In this document: positions 1-9,964 of the stretch, in pieces
Numbering within the stretch: position 1 is the stretch's first letter
Layout: the number at the start of each line of letters is the position of its first letter
Assembly (NCBI GenBank): GCA_964515555.1
Contig: CAZEVY010000012.1
Coordinates: forward strand, 24,323 to 88,322
Source: CAZEVY01 sp964515555
GTDB lineage: Bacteria; Acidobacteriota; Terriglobia; Bryobacterales; Bryobacteraceae
Direction of reading: 5' to 3'
DNA length: 64,000 nt
Notes under the pieces: model-generated
Databases searched by the model: none
Seen by the model: the letters and a program-made list of their open reading frames with translations, nothing else
What the model was told of the DNA's origin: nothing
Translations under genes and position numbers: made by a program

Positions 1-1441
1 AGATCAGCGTGATGCCCGTGTAGGTGTCGAGGATCAGGTTCGGCGCGACGACGTACGACGCGCTCCCGGTAACCGTGTAGGTGTCGCCGTAGCCGAATCC
101 CATTTTGCCGGCGGCGCTGTTGACGCCCTCGCCGCCGAGATCGCCGTAGGCGGGGGGATTGCTGAAATCGAAGTCGAGCCAGCCGAGCCGGCCGGAGAGA
201 GCGAGCTTCGAGGTGGCGTTGTAATTCACCTTGGCGTCGATCTTGTTGCGGCTCACGTTATACGGTCCGTTGGCGTAGAAGTTGTCGGTGAGCTGCGACG
301 GGAACGTCGGCGCCGGCAGCGGGCCGATCAGCTTGGTCACGATGGGCTCGATGCGGGCTGAGGGCACGAGATTGTTGGCGAACGGCGTGCGCCCGGTGCC
401 GTTGGCGGCGCCGGTCAGCGGGTCGTAGATCGGCGACGGCGCGGCCGCCATGTTGCCGGCGCGGATGTCGGCGGTCGGGACAGTCAGCAGGCGCCCGCCG
501 GTCTGACGATCGAATTCTCCTTCATAACTGCCGAAGTAGAACAGCTTGTCGCGCACGATGGGCCCGCCGATGGTTCCGCCGAGCTGGTTGTTGATGGCCT
601 TGGGTTTCCGCTGGCCGGCGGGGAGGAAGAACGGCCGCGCCTTCAGCGCGCTGTTGAAGTGGTATTCGAATGCCGATCCGTGGATCGCGTTGGTACCGCT
701 CTTCATCTGCACGTTGGCCGACATGCCGCCGGAGAGCCCCTGGTCGGCGTCGAAGCTGCCCGTGACCACGCTCACCGCTTCGATAGCCTCCAGCGCCGGA
801 ATGTAGGCCGCCACGTGCGGCAGCCACAGGTTGTTGGTGATGGCGCCCTCGATGCGGATGCTGTTGGAGTTCCGCGTGGTCCCGTTGGTGTGGAATCCCA
901 GGCCGCGCGAGGGGTTCGCCGCCACCGAGTGATTGTTCTCCGGCGGCGTGATGCCCGGCACGGTGATGAAGAGGTTCTGATAGTTGCGCCCGACCGGAAC
1001 CGGGACGTTCTGAAGCGTCGTGGTCGTCACTTCGGCGCGCACCTCGGCGCGCTCGGTCTGCAACTGCGCCGACTCCGTGGTGACCTGGACGCTCTCGTTC
1101 ACCAGGCCGACGCGCATCGCCACGTCGACGCGCACCACCTGGTCGACGGCGACCATCAGGTTCGAGGCGGTGTGCGACTGGAATCCGTCCTTGGTGACGA
1201 CCACGTCGTAACGGCCCGGCGGGAGCGTCGGAAAATGGAACACGCCGGAGTCGCTGGTCGTGCCGGTGCGCACCTGGTTGGTCTGGCGCTCGGTCAGGCG
1301 AACGGCGGCGCCGGGAACGACGGCGTCGCTCGAGTCGGTGACGCGTCCGGTGATGGACCCGTAGAGGACCTGTGCGGCCGCGGGCGCCGCGAGCAGCCAG
1401 GACACGGTCGCAATAGCCACAATCAGGCGAATGTACTTCAT
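1..1441 (-). CDS. TonB-dependent receptor (Oar-like), N-terminal part
   Basis: The reading frame is open from an ATG at 1441 to the window edge, giving about 480 residues of a protein normally near 1,000-1,200. It has a Sec signal peptide with likely cleavage at PAAA|QVLYG, then a carboxypeptidase-regulatory-like beta sandwich (GSITGRVTD, about residues 28-105) and a TonB plug region (VPVPVGRNYQNLF, about 140-240). This order is typical of Oar-type outer-membrane receptors, which are abundant in Acidobacteriota and take up large substrates. The barrel lies mostly outside the window. A strong Shine-Dalgarno (AGGGGGGAG) sits just before the ATG, unlike the leaderless-looking genes elsewhere. 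The substrate cannot be told from sequence. Confidence 0.9.
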   Translation of the reverse strand, partial: MKYIRLIVAIATVSWLLAAPAAAQVLYGSITGRVTDSSDAVVPGAAVRLTERQTNQVRTGTTSDSGVFHFPTLPPGRYDVVVTKDGFQSHTASNLMVAVDQVVRVDVAMRVGLVNESVQVTTESAQLQTERAEVRAEVTTTTLQNVPVPVGRNYQNLFITVPGITPPENNHSVAANPSRGLGFHTNGTTRNSNSIRIEGAITNNLWLPHVAAYIPALEAIEAVSVVTGSFDADQGLSGGMSANVQMKSGTNAIHGSAFEYHFNSALKARPFFLPAGQRKPKAINNQLGGTIGGPIVRDKLFYFGSYEGEFDRQTGGRLLTVPTADIRAGNMAAAPSPIYDPLTGAANGTGRTPFANNLVPSARIEPIVTKLIGPLPAPTFPSQLTDNFYANGPYNVSRNKIDAKVNYNATSKLALSGRLGWLDFDFSNPPAYGDLGGEGVNSAAGKMGFGYGDTYTVTGSASYVVAPNLILDTYTGITLI

Positions 1442-1592
1442 GACTCCCCCCTAAGCGCGAACGAAGCTGCATCAGGTCGACAAGGACCGTCCCTGATATG
1501 GCAATGCTACGATAACGCTAACGGAAAGGCAAGAACTGTTTCTCCCTCCGCCGGAGGCCGGCCGTCCTCGCCGGAAACGCTGCCGCGTTGGG

Positions 1593-1598
1593 TAAGCT
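1593..1598 (+). promoter_or_regulatory. candidate -10 hexamer TAAGCT for a leaderless lysE-type gene
   Basis: TAAGCT fits TANNNT and ends exactly 6 nt before the ATG at 1605, so transcription would begin at the start codon. The GGAGG that touches the ATG is too close to act as a Shine-Dalgarno. Confidence 0.4.
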
Positions 1599-1604
1599 CG
1601 GAGG

Positions 1605-1876
1605 ATGCCCTGGCAAACCTGGTGGATGTTCGCCGCGACGGAGATCGTGCTGTGCCTCACACCGGGACCGGCCGTCCTGTTCGTTCTGTCGCACGCGCTG
1701 CGATGGGGTGCGCGAGCCTCGGTTTGGGCGAACACGGGCATCCTGTCGGCGAACGCGTTCTACTTCTTCCTTTCGGCAACCAGCTTGGGGGCGATACTGA
1801 TCGCTTCGTACGACCTGTTCTTCGCTGTGAAATGGGCGGGCGCCGCCTACCTGGTCTACCTGGGCGTCCGATCCAT
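1605..1876 (+). CDS. LysE/RhtB family exporter, truncated by assembly gap
   Basis: About 90 residues are readable before the run of Ns. The start ([20 protein letters not shown]) carries the conserved [15 protein letters not shown] segment of the LysE/RhtB amino-acid exporter family, followed by a second hydrophobic helix ([17 protein letters not shown]) and the [12 protein letters not shown] segment. Family members are about 200-210 residues with six membrane helices, so more than half is missing. The gap size is not known (100 Ns is a conventional filler), so a complete gene may exist in the organism. Confidence 0.85.
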
Positions 1877-1976
1877 NNNNNNNNNNNNNNNNNNNNNNNN
1901 NNNNNNNNNNNNNNNNNNNNNNNNNNNNNNNNNNNNNNNNNNNNNNNNNNNNNNNNNNNNNNNNNNNNNNNNNNNN
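1877..1976. other. assembly gap of 100 Ns
   Basis: One hundred consecutive Ns interrupt the LysE-family gene. Exactly 100 suggests a scaffold gap of unknown true length, so adjacency of the sequence on either side is less certain than elsewhere. Confidence 0.99.
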
Positions 1977-2009
1977 GCTATTGTATGATTGCTCCCAAGG
2001 ACGGATCGA

Positions 2010-3989
2010 ATGCCGAAGAAAGTGATTGCCGCCGCGCTGGCCGGAGCGATCCTTTTGTTCGCGGCCGATTCGGAGACCTACACTCCCGCCGAGCGGCGTC
2101 ACTGGGCGTTCCAGAAGCGCGTCGAGCCCGACATCCCGAAGTTCGCATCGCCGGCGGATCGCGCCTGGGTCAAGAACCCGATCGACGCCTTCGTGCTGGC
2201 GCGGCTCGATAAGGCCGCGCTGCGGCCCGCGCCGCCGGCAAGCCGGGCGACGCTCATTCGCCGGGTCTACTTCGACATGATCGGCCTTCCGCCGTCGCCC
2301 GCCGAAGTCGACGCCTTCGTGCGCGACGCCTCCCCGAGCGCGTGGGAGAAGGTGGTCGACCGGCTGCTGGCGAGCCCGCATTACGGCGAGCGCTGGGCGC
2401 AACACTGGCTCGATGTCGTGCGCTTCGCCGAGACCGACGGCTTCGAGTACGACACGCATCGGCCCGACGCCTGGCGGTATCGCGACTACGTCATCCGGTC
2501 GTTCAATAACGACAAGCCCTACGACCAGTTCGTCCGCGAGCAGCTCGCCGGCGACGAGTTGAGCCCCGGCGATCACGAGGCGCGCATCGCGGCGGGCTTC
2601 CAGCGCCTCGGCGCCCTCCGCAAGAACGCGGGCAACCAGGAGGTCGCCAGCTCGCGAAACGAAGTGCTCACCGAGATGACTAACATCGTCGGGTCGGCGC
2701 TGCTGGGCGTCACACTCGGCTGCGCGCGCTGCCACGACCACAAGTTCGATCCGATCCGGCACAAGGACTACTACCGAATCCAGGCGTACTTCTCCGCCAC
2801 GCACGACCGCGACATCAAGGTCGCCACGCCCGAGGAGGAGGCGGCCTGGCAAGCGAAGAAGGACCCCATCGACGCCGAGATTCGCGCGCTCCGCCAGAAG
2901 ATGCGCGGCATGAAGGGCGAGGAGCGCGACAGAATCGAGAAGCAGATCGAGGAGGCTCAGGAGCGCATGCCCGATCCTCCCCCGTCGCTGTTCAGCGTCG
3001 CCAACGACTTCGAGAAAGCCTCGCCGATTCACGTGCTGGCGCGAGGCGAATACACCAACAAGGGCGATCGCGTCGGCATGCGGCCTCTCGGCGTGCTCCT
3101 CGGCGACGGCGCACCCGAGCTTCCCGCCGGCACGCGGCAGCCGAGGGCGGCGCTGGCCAATTGGGTCGTCGATCCATTCAACCCCTTGACGGCGCGCGTC
3201 GCGGTGAACCGCATCTGGCAATACCACTTCGGGCGCGGGATCGTGGCCACGCCCAACGACTTCGGCCGTATGGGCTCGCGGCCCAGTCACCCGGAAATGC
3301 TCGACTGGGTCGCGAATCGTTTCGTCGAGGGCGGCTGGCGGTTGAAGCCGATCCATCGACTCATCCTGATGAGCAACACCTACCGGCAGTCGTCGACCTC
3401 GCCCCGGGTCCTGGCGGCGTCGGAGACCGATCCCGACAACGCGCTGCTGTGGAAGTACAGCCGGCGGCGGCTGGACGCGGGCGAGATTCGCGACGCGGTG
3501 CTGGCGGTCGCGGGACGCCTGAATCCCAAGCCGGGCGGGCCGAGCGTGCTCGTTCCGGTCGACAAGGAACTGGTCGGTCTGCTGTACAAGCCGTCACAGT
3601 GGACGGTCGACCGGAATCCAGCCGAGCATGACCGCCGCACGATCTACCTGATGTACAAGCGGAACCTGCGGCTGCCGATGCTCGAAGTCTTCGACCAGCC
3701 CGACATGCAGATTTCCTGCGCGCGGCGCGAGTCGTCCACGCACGCGCCGCAGGCGCTCGAACTGATGAACGGGCGCTTCGCCAACGACGCGGCGGCGTCG
3801 CTGGCGGCGCGGCTCGATAAGGACGCCCGTTCACCCGCGGCGCAGGTCGAGATGGCCTACCGCCTCGCGGCAGGCCGCGCGCCGACGCTCAAGGAGCGCG
3901 CCATCGCACTCGAGTTTCTCAAGACCCAGCCCTTGCGCGAGTTCGCGCTGGCGGTGCTGAACCTCAACGGATTCCTCTATGTCGAGTGA
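2010..3989 (+). CDS. DUF1549/DUF1553 protein with internal CxxCH haem motif
   Basis: A 659-residue exported protein. DUF1549 covers about residues 30-260 ([35 protein letters not shown]) and ends with [11 protein letters not shown] at 238-242, a CxxCH motif expected to bind c-type haem. DUF1553 follows at about 370-620 ([29 protein letters not shown]). A charged helical linker lies at about 280-325. Many relatives carry an N-terminal planctomycete cytochrome domain and PA14 or LamG inserts; this one starts directly with DUF1549. The ATG at 2010 is chosen because AAGGA lies 8 nt upstream; an in-frame TTG at 1989 is possible. It overlaps the DUF1501 gene by 11 nt, so the two are surely coexpressed. 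The biochemical role of the family is not established. Confidence 0.9.
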   Translation: MPKKVIAAALAGAILLFAADSETYTPAERRHWAFQKRVEPDIPKFASPADRAWVKNPIDAFVLARLDKAALRPAPPASRATLIRRVYFDMIGLPPSPAEVDAFVRDASPSAWEKVVDRLLASPHYGERWAQHWLDVVRFAETDGFEYDTHRPDAWRYRDYVIRSFNNDKPYDQFVREQLAGDELSPGDHEARIAAGFQRLGALRKNAGNQEVASSRNEVLTEMTNIVGSALLGVTLGCARCHDHKFDPIRHKDYYRIQAYFSATHDRDIKVATPEEEAAWQAKKDPIDAEIRALRQKMRGMKGEERDRIEKQIEEAQERMPDPPPSLFSVANDFEKASPIHVLARGEYTNKGDRVGMRPLGVLLGDGAPELPAGTRQPRAALANWVVDPFNPLTARVAVNRIWQYHFGRGIVATPNDFGRMGSRPSHPEMLDWVANRFVEGGWRLKPIHRLILMSNTYRQSSTSPRVLAASETDPDNALLWKYSRRRLDAGEIRDAVLAVAGRLNPKPGGPSVLVPVDKELVGLLYKPSQWTVDRNPAEHDRRTIYLMYKRNLRLPMLEVFDQPDMQISCARRESSTHAPQALELMNGRFANDAAASLAARLDKDARSPAAQVEMAYRLAAGRAPTLKERAIALEFLKTQPLREFALAVLNLNGFLYVE

Positions 3990-5400
3990 GCATTCCCGTC
4001 CGACCCGAAACCGGCGCGAGTTCCTGACGGACGCCTTCTGCGGCTTCGGGTCGCTGGCGTTCGCCTCGATGGTGGCGCAGGACCGGGCGCGCGCGGCGCG
4101 CGGGAATCCGCTGGCGCCGAAGGCGCCGATGGGCGCCCCGAAGGCGAAGTCGGTGATCTTCCTGTTCATGGCGGGCGGGCCAAGCCACATCGAGACGTTC
4201 GATCCCAAGCCGCTGCTCAACAAGCTCAACGGGCAAAAGCGGCCCGCGGAGTTCGGCGAGGCCAAGTACCAGTTCGTCAACAACGAGTCGCGGCTGCTCG
4301 GTACCAAGCGGACATTCGCCAGGTACGGCAGCAACGGGATTGAGGTCTCCGACCTGCTGCCGAATATCGCCGCCTGCATCGACGATATCGCCGTCATCCG
4401 GTCCTGCCACGGCGACATGGTGGTGCACTCGGCGGCGCAATATCAGCTCTTCACGGGGCGGATTATTCCGGGATTTCCGAGCATGGGTTCTTGGGCCCTG
4501 TACGGATTGGGGTCGGAGAGCGATTCGCTGCCGTCCTATGTCGTCATGCCGGACCCCAAGGGCGCGCTCGAAGCCGGGCAGCCGATGTACATGAACGGCT
4601 TCCTCCCGGCGGTCTACCAGCCGACCATGCTGCGGCCGGGCGCCAAGCCCATGCTGAATCTCGACCTGCCCGGTCACGTCTCGCTCGACGACCGCCGCCG
4701 CACCGTGAAACTCATCCGCGACCTGAACGAAGCCAACGCGGCCGCGGACGACGGCGAGTTCGCCGCGCGGGTCAACGCCTACGACCTGGCGTTCAAGATG
4801 CAGACCGAGGCCCCGGAGGTCTTCGACATCGGCCGCGAGTCGCGCGAGACCCTGGATTTATACGGGGTCGGGCGCGAACCCACGGACGACTACGGACGCC
4901 GCTGCCTGCTCGCGCGGCGGATGGTCGAGAAGGGCGTGCGTTTCGTGTGCGTGGTGTCGGGCGGAGGGCCGGGCAACATGCAGTGGGACGCGCACGCCGA
5001 CATCGAGGAGAATCACCTGCGCATGGCGGCGCAGACGGATCGCCCGGTCGCGGCGCTGTTGAAGGACCTGAAGCGGCGCGGGATGTTGGATTCGACACTG
5101 GTGCTGTGGGGCGGCGAGTTCGGCCGGTCGCCGGAATCCGAAAAGAGCAAGGGGCGCGACCACCACAACTACGGATTCACGATGTGGATGGCGGGCGGGG
5201 GCGTCAAGGGCGGCCAGGTCGTCGGCGCAACCGACGATATCGGGTTGAAGGCCACCGTCGAGCCGCACCATTTCCGCGATATTCACACGACCGTACTGCA
5301 TCAGCTCGGGCTGAACCAGGACGCGCTGAGCTACATGCACCAGGGCCGCAAGGAGCGCTTGACCGAGGTGCACGGTCAGGTGATCCGGAAGATCGTGTAA
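3979..5400 (+). CDS. DUF1501 family protein with Tat signal
   Basis: A 473-residue protein beginning with a twin-arginine-type leader (NRREFLTDAFCGFGSLAFAS), so it is probably exported folded. The body is DUF1501, which has an alkaline-phosphatase/sulfatase-like fold: VIFLFMAGGPSHIETFDPK near residue 55, RYGSNGIEVSDLLPNIA near 115, and the C-terminal WGGEFGRSPESEKSKGRDHH near 375-395. Its start lies inside the end of the DUF1549/1553 gene, the usual partnership for these two families. Because DUF1501 occurs almost always beside DUF1549/1553, the two probably form one extracytoplasmic system. The substrate is unknown. Confidence 0.92.
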   Translation: MSSEHSRPTRNRREFLTDAFCGFGSLAFASMVAQDRARAARGNPLAPKAPMGAPKAKSVIFLFMAGGPSHIETFDPKPLLNKLNGQKRPAEFGEAKYQFVNNESRLLGTKRTFARYGSNGIEVSDLLPNIAACIDDIAVIRSCHGDMVVHSAAQYQLFTGRIIPGFPSMGSWALYGLGSESDSLPSYVVMPDPKGALEAGQPMYMNGFLPAVYQPTMLRPGAKPMLNLDLPGHVSLDDRRRTVKLIRDLNEANAAADDGEFAARVNAYDLAFKMQTEAPEVFDIGRESRETLDLYGVGREPTDDYGRRCLLARRMVEKGVRFVCVVSGGGPGNMQWDAHADIEENHLRMAAQTDRPVAALLKDLKRRGMLDSTLVLWGGEFGRSPESEKSKGRDHHNYGFTMWMAGGGVKGGQVVGATDDIGLKATVEPHHFRDIHTTVLHQLGLNQDALSYMHQGRKERLTEVHGQVIRKIV

Positions 5401-5416
5401 GCGGCGGTCGCGGCTC

Positions 5417-7207
5417 CTACGGCAGCTTGATGTCCTGCTCCTGAATGAAGTTGGTCCACTCCTCCGTCCAGTCGACATCGCCGAACGCGCCGATGTAGTT
5501 GGCCCACTGGTCGAAGAAGCCGTCGGCGGGCGGACGAATCCAGTTGGCGCGGAACACCGGCGAACCGGGCAGCGGTCGGAAGTCCGGGTTGCTGCGCTCC
5601 AGCGGCCGCCGCAGCCTCGGGTCGATCACCTCGAACTGGCGGCCCTGGCCGCTGGTTCCGTTCGCGAAGGCCAGCGATCCCGCCTCCACCTGCCCCGCGA
5701 TCGTGTTGGGCCGGGCCGGAGTCACCAGCGAGCCGTTGTTCCACAGGAGAACGCCGTTCATCTTGATATTGCCGTTGGCGAGGTTGGCGACAGTCCCGGC
5801 GTCGACAACGCGCACGCCGAGGTTCGACCAGCCCAGCGCGATGACGTTGTTGATGTCGGCCCGCGTGCCGCGCCGCAGGAAGATCGCCGAGGTGTTGGTT
5901 TCGTCGGCGCCGCGGTTGCCGCCGCCGACAAAGGTCACGTTCCAGATCTGGCCGTTGCTGATCGGCTCGGCCAGCTCCTGGTTTTGCAGGTTGTCGGCCT
6001 CGATGCCCATATTGGTGAGGTCGTCGTTACCCACGGCGAGTGCGTGTTGAAGGCGTCCGCGCCAGCCGAGCTGCCAGTCGAAAGCGTCGTCGCGGCCATA
6101 GGAGGCTACCAGGTACTTGGCGCTGATGGTGCCGCCGAACCACTCGAAGGCGTCGTCGAATCCGTAGTGCGCCTGGAGATACTCGGCCTTGCTGTCGCTG
6201 CCGCAGCCGCCCCAGGTGAAGGAGTTGATCTCCTGGTTGGGCTGGAAGGGCACGCCGGCGAACTCGATGCGGACGTAACGCAGGCTGCCGCAGTTGTGCG
6301 TGTCGTCGGTCCCGCCGTAGGTGGTGTCTTCGGTGCGCGGCAGGCCTTCGATGCCCTCCTCGCCGCCTGGGATGTTGGCGCGGGCGCGGCCGAGCATCAC
6401 CAGGCCGCCCCAGTCCTGCGGCGCCCGCTCGCCGAACGGGCGCGAGCTCGTCATGATGATCGGCGACGTGCGTGTCCCCTTGGCGACGATCCTGCCCGAC
6501 CGCGTGATCATGATCGCCGTGGGTGGCTGCGTGCCCGGGTTGCCGATCACGAACGTACCCGGCTCGATCGTGAGCGTCGCGTTGTTCTTGACGAACGTCA
6601 GGCCGGCGATCCGATAGACTTTGGTCCGCACCCAGGTGGTGTTGGCGGTGATATCGCCGCTCACCTGGATCTCGCCGTCCACCACGCCGATCTTCTGGTA
6701 AGCCGCCTTGACGACGCGCGTTCCGGTGAAGTCGCGCATCTCTACGACGATGGTGTGCATGCCGAGCTCGCTCGGCATCGCGATCGCCCCCCCGGCGGCG
6801 CCGCCCGCGCCGAGCAGCGTCTGCTTGTTCACCTCGCCCAGCTGGAGGATGCGGAAGCCCTGCGCGATGGTCTGCCCGAAGATGTCGGTGGCGTCGGCTG
6901 TCCCTCCGGGGTAGAACGTCCGCGCGCCGGTTTGATTGTTGACGCGGTAGCAGACGAACGTGTAGGGGAACAGGTCGTCATTCGGCTTGATGGTCCAGCG
7001 CACGGTGGCCTGCTCGCCGGCGCGATAGACGTACCTGTCGCTCCAGATCCACAGGGCCGCCGGCGAGTAGGTCTGCTCGAGGCCGTCGAGCATGCGCTCC
7101 GCGTCGGCGCGATGGAGAGTCCTGAGCCCCGCACCGCCGGCGCCCCAGGCGGGCGCCAACGAAACAACGGCGGCGAAGACACCAGTAACGAACTGTCTGA
7201 GTGACAT
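5417..7207 (-). CDS. secreted beta-helix-like protein downstream of a TonB receptor
   Basis: A 596-residue exported protein with signal MSLRQFVTGVFAAVVSLAPA. The first about 170 residues form an Ig-like region. The rest resembles the right-handed beta-helix-type secreted proteins often encoded next to SusC-like receptors (GDITANTTWVRTKVYRIAG, DWGGLVMLGRARAN, RYVRIEFAGVPF, WFGGTISAKYLVASYGRDDAF). It follows the receptor gene by 15 nt on the same strand, so it is the last gene of a three-gene operon. A role as the surface partner of the receptor is inferred from position. No catalytic motif was recognised. Confidence 0.75.
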   Translation of the reverse strand: MSLRQFVTGVFAAVVSLAPAWGAGGAGLRTLHRADAERMLDGLEQTYSPAALWIWSDRYVYRAGEQATVRWTIKPNDDLFPYTFVCYRVNNQTGARTFYPGGTADATDIFGQTIAQGFRILQLGEVNKQTLLGAGGAAGGAIAMPSELGMHTIVVEMRDFTGTRVVKAAYQKIGVVDGEIQVSGDITANTTWVRTKVYRIAGLTFVKNNATLTIEPGTFVIGNPGTQPPTAIMITRSGRIVAKGTRTSPIIMTSSRPFGERAPQDWGGLVMLGRARANIPGGEEGIEGLPRTEDTTYGGTDDTHNCGSLRYVRIEFAGVPFQPNQEINSFTWGGCGSDSKAEYLQAHYGFDDAFEWFGGTISAKYLVASYGRDDAFDWQLGWRGRLQHALAVGNDDLTNMGIEADNLQNQELAEPISNGQIWNVTFVGGGNRGADETNTSAIFLRRGTRADINNVIALGWSNLGVRVVDAGTVANLANGNIKMNGVLLWNNGSLVTPARPNTIAGQVEAGSLAFANGTSGQGRQFEVIDPRLRRPLERSNPDFRPLPGSPVFRANWIRPPADGFFDQWANYIGAFGDVDWTEEWTNFIQEQDIKLP

Positions 7208-7222
7208 GGTTGGTTCGAGCTC

Positions 7223-9964
7223 CTAGAAGATCGCGTAGCTGGTCCCCACCGTGAAGGTGCGTCCCAGTTGATACAACCGCTGCAGCATTCCTCCCTGCGT
7301 CCAGCGGTACTGCGTGTCGCCGAGGTTCTCGGCGGAGAATCGTACACTCCACTTGCCTGCTTCGCGAATGCCGAACTGGTAGACCGCGTCGAGCATCGTC
7401 GTTCGCTCCTGGTAGATGTCGGGCAGACCGATCGTGCCCAGATCGGTGATGCGCCGCGACACCGAATTCACATAGAACTTCGCACCGGACCGCCAGCGCG
7501 GCCGCGCCCACTCGGTGATCACATTAAAGATGAAGCGCGACTGGCCCGCCATGGCGCGCTGCTTCGATGTCAGCACCACGGCCAGCGCCGCCGGAATCTT
7601 GACGTTGGAGTCGACCACCGTGACGTTGCCCTGCACCGCGAACTCCCTCAACTTCCGGCTCAGCCCGCCGAGGCCCTGGCGAAGCTCCAGCTCGACGCCG
7701 TGGTTGCGCGCGCTGTCGGCGTTGACGAACGTCTGCCGCAGCTCCTGCGCGATCTCGATGGTGGACTCGATGGGATCGTCGAAGCGCTTGACGAAGTAGC
7801 TGGCGGCGATCACCTGGTTGCCGCCCAGGAACCACTCCCAGCGCGCGTCGAGATTGTCGATCTTGGCGCGCTTCAGGTTCGGATTGCCGACCATGTTGAA
7901 GCCGCCCAGCACGTTGCTGAAGTCGAACGGCGAGAGCTCGCGGAAATCGGGACGCGATACCGTCTTCGAGTACGCGAAGCGCAGATTCTGGCGGCCGGAG
8001 AGCGCGTAGATCACGTTGATCGCGGGCAGCGGGTCGCGATTGATCAGGCTGGCCGCCACCGGCCGCGCTCCCGGGATCAGCGGGTCGATCGTGGTGACGT
8101 TGATGTCGGCGTCCTCCACGCGCACGCCTCCGATGATCCGCCAGCGCCGGCCGAGCGACAGGTCGGCCATGGCGAAACCGCCGTAGATATTCATGGTGGC
8201 GTCGTAGGTGTCGGTGCCGCGCGTCAACTCGCGCAGCTCGAAGCCGTCGGGCCGGATGTTGGACGGGGAGAACAACTGGTTGGCGGGAAGCGAGAAGTTC
8301 AGCGTCTGCGAGCGGATCGGCACGAAGCGGAAGCGCCGCGCCGCGAAGTCGCGCTCTCGCAGTGTCGCCCGGAAGCCCACTTTGAACAGCCCGCTCAGCC
8401 ATCCGCGATAGAACGGCTGGCTCCATTCGACCAGCGGCTCGTAGATGCGGTCCGTGAGATCGTTGTAGAATCGCAGGCCCGATTGCGGCAGCGCCAGGAA
8501 CTCGTATTGTCCGTTCGCCTGTAGACCCCGGAAGGTCTCCCGCAGGTCGGGCTCGTCGCGCGTCGACCGCGAGTAGGTGAGCTGCCATCGCAGCAGGCCG
8601 TTGCCGAGCCTCTGGAAGGAATGATCGCCCTCGACGCCGGTCGAGAACAGCCCGCGCTCCACCCAGCGCAGGCGCGTTGCCTCGACGTCCGAATCGATCC
8701 CGCCCTGGTAGCCGCGGAACACGCGCGCTTCCTTGTCGGTGTCGCGGGTCAGCGTGTTGCGGAAGACCAGCTTGTTCGAAGGCGTCAGCCGGATCGCCGC
8801 GTTGAACACTCCGCCCAGCTTCGCGGACTCCGAACTGGAGTTGAAATCCGGGTAATCGGTGAACAGCACCTGCCGCGGGCCGCTCATGTAGTAATAGTTC
8901 TGAACCTCCTGGAACGTCTGCGGCTTGTTGGTGAACGTCAGCGCACCCACGATCCCCAGCCGCCCATACGTATTTCCGCCGACCAGGTTGAACGATTGCT
9001 CCGGCCGCATCGAGTCGCGCAGCGTCGGCTCCCAGTTATTGGAGAAGGCGCGGCCCGCCTCCTGAAGCTGCTGTGGTGTGAAGCGCCCCACGAAGAGCCG
9101 TCCGTCCGCGGGAATCGCGCCCGGGAGCGAGCGAGCGCCGTCGTCGAATCCGAAGCTGTCGCGCGAGCCGCCCGGATAGGATCGGAATCCCTTGAAGGTG
9201 GTGCGGGAGTTGAAACCCGTGCTGTAGCCGAACCGCAGTGTCGGCGCCGTGGGGAACTCGATGGTTTGCATCTGCACCAGGCCGCCGGAGAATTCGCCCG
9301 GCAGGTCCGGACTGTAAGTCTTGAGGATCTTGATGCTGTCGATGAGGCTCGACGGAAACAGGTCCAGCGGTACGACGCGCTTCTCCGGCTCCGTGGTCGG
9401 AATCATCGCGCTGTTCAGCATGGTCGCGCTGTAGCGTTCTCCCAGGCCGCGCACGTAGACGAATCCGCCGTCGACGATCGAGACTCCGGTCACCTTTTCG
9501 AGTGCGGCCGCCGCGTCGCTGGCCGTGCCGCTGCGCAGTTCCTCGTGGCTGAGCGCGTCGCTGACCACCGACGACAATTTCCGCTCGTTCAGCATGGCTT
9601 CGGTGTTGGCGGCGACCGCTCCGATCTTCTCCACTACATCCACCGTCGTCACCGTGCCCTTGCCCGCCAGCACCGTGCTCGACTCGGTTACCTCGCCGGC
9701 TTTCACTTCGACGTCCTCGATGGTCGTCTCCATGTAGTTGGGCGCGACGATGCGCAGCTTATACTTTCCCGGCGCCAGCGTGAGCCGGAACGATCCGTCG
9801 ACGTCCGTTACGACAGCCGTCGACTGGCCCTCGACCGAGATCTTCGCGCCGCGCACGGGGGCGCCGGTCTGCGAGTCGAGTGCCGCGCCAGCGATGGCGC
9901 CGGTAGCCTGCGCCCACGTCGCCGCCGAGAACGCCAGCGCGAGAAAGAGAAATCGTATTGTCAT
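7223..9964 (-). CDS. TonB-dependent receptor with carboxypeptidase-regulatory domain
   Basis: A 913-residue outer-membrane receptor. After a signal peptide (cleavage likely TWA|QATGA) come a carboxypeptidase-regulatory-like domain (residues about 20-95, GAIAGAALDSQTGAPVRGAK), a TonB plug (about 115-235, with ALEKVTGVSIVDGGFVYVRG and GLVQMQT) and a beta barrel ending in aromatic TSYAIF, as expected for BamA-dependent assembly. The start at 9964 is set by a TAATG overlap with the upstream gene; longer readings only extend into that gene. The plug style (GLGERYSATMLN) matches receptors of the TonB/Oar group found with beta-helix partners. Substrate unknown. Confidence 0.92.
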   Translation of the reverse strand: MTIRFLFLALAFSAATWAQATGAIAGAALDSQTGAPVRGAKISVEGQSTAVVTDVDGSFRLTLAPGKYKLRIVAPNYMETTIEDVEVKAGEVTESSTVLAGKGTVTTVDVVEKIGAVAANTEAMLNERKLSSVVSDALSHEELRSGTASDAAAALEKVTGVSIVDGGFVYVRGLGERYSATMLNSAMIPTTEPEKRVVPLDLFPSSLIDSIKILKTYSPDLPGEFSGGLVQMQTIEFPTAPTLRFGYSTGFNSRTTFKGFRSYPGGSRDSFGFDDGARSLPGAIPADGRLFVGRFTPQQLQEAGRAFSNNWEPTLRDSMRPEQSFNLVGGNTYGRLGIVGALTFTNKPQTFQEVQNYYYMSGPRQVLFTDYPDFNSSSESAKLGGVFNAAIRLTPSNKLVFRNTLTRDTDKEARVFRGYQGGIDSDVEATRLRWVERGLFSTGVEGDHSFQRLGNGLLRWQLTYSRSTRDEPDLRETFRGLQANGQYEFLALPQSGLRFYNDLTDRIYEPLVEWSQPFYRGWLSGLFKVGFRATLRERDFAARRFRFVPIRSQTLNFSLPANQLFSPSNIRPDGFELRELTRGTDTYDATMNIYGGFAMADLSLGRRWRIIGGVRVEDADINVTTIDPLIPGARPVAASLINRDPLPAINVIYALSGRQNLRFAYSKTVSRPDFRELSPFDFSNVLGGFNMVGNPNLKRAKIDNLDARWEWFLGGNQVIAASYFVKRFDDPIESTIEIAQELRQTFVNADSARNHGVELELRQGLGGLSRKLREFAVQGNVTVVDSNVKIPAALAVVLTSKQRAMAGQSRFIFNVITEWARPRWRSGAKFYVNSVSRRITDLGTIGLPDIYQERTTMLDAVYQFGIREAGKWSVRFSAENLGDTQYRWTQGGMLQRLYQLGRTFTVGTSYAIF

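Noticed and set aside
522..1472. 316-codon minus-strand frame and other frames over the first TonB receptor
   Set aside because: The receptor itself is in a different frame that stays open to the window edge and has all expected domains.
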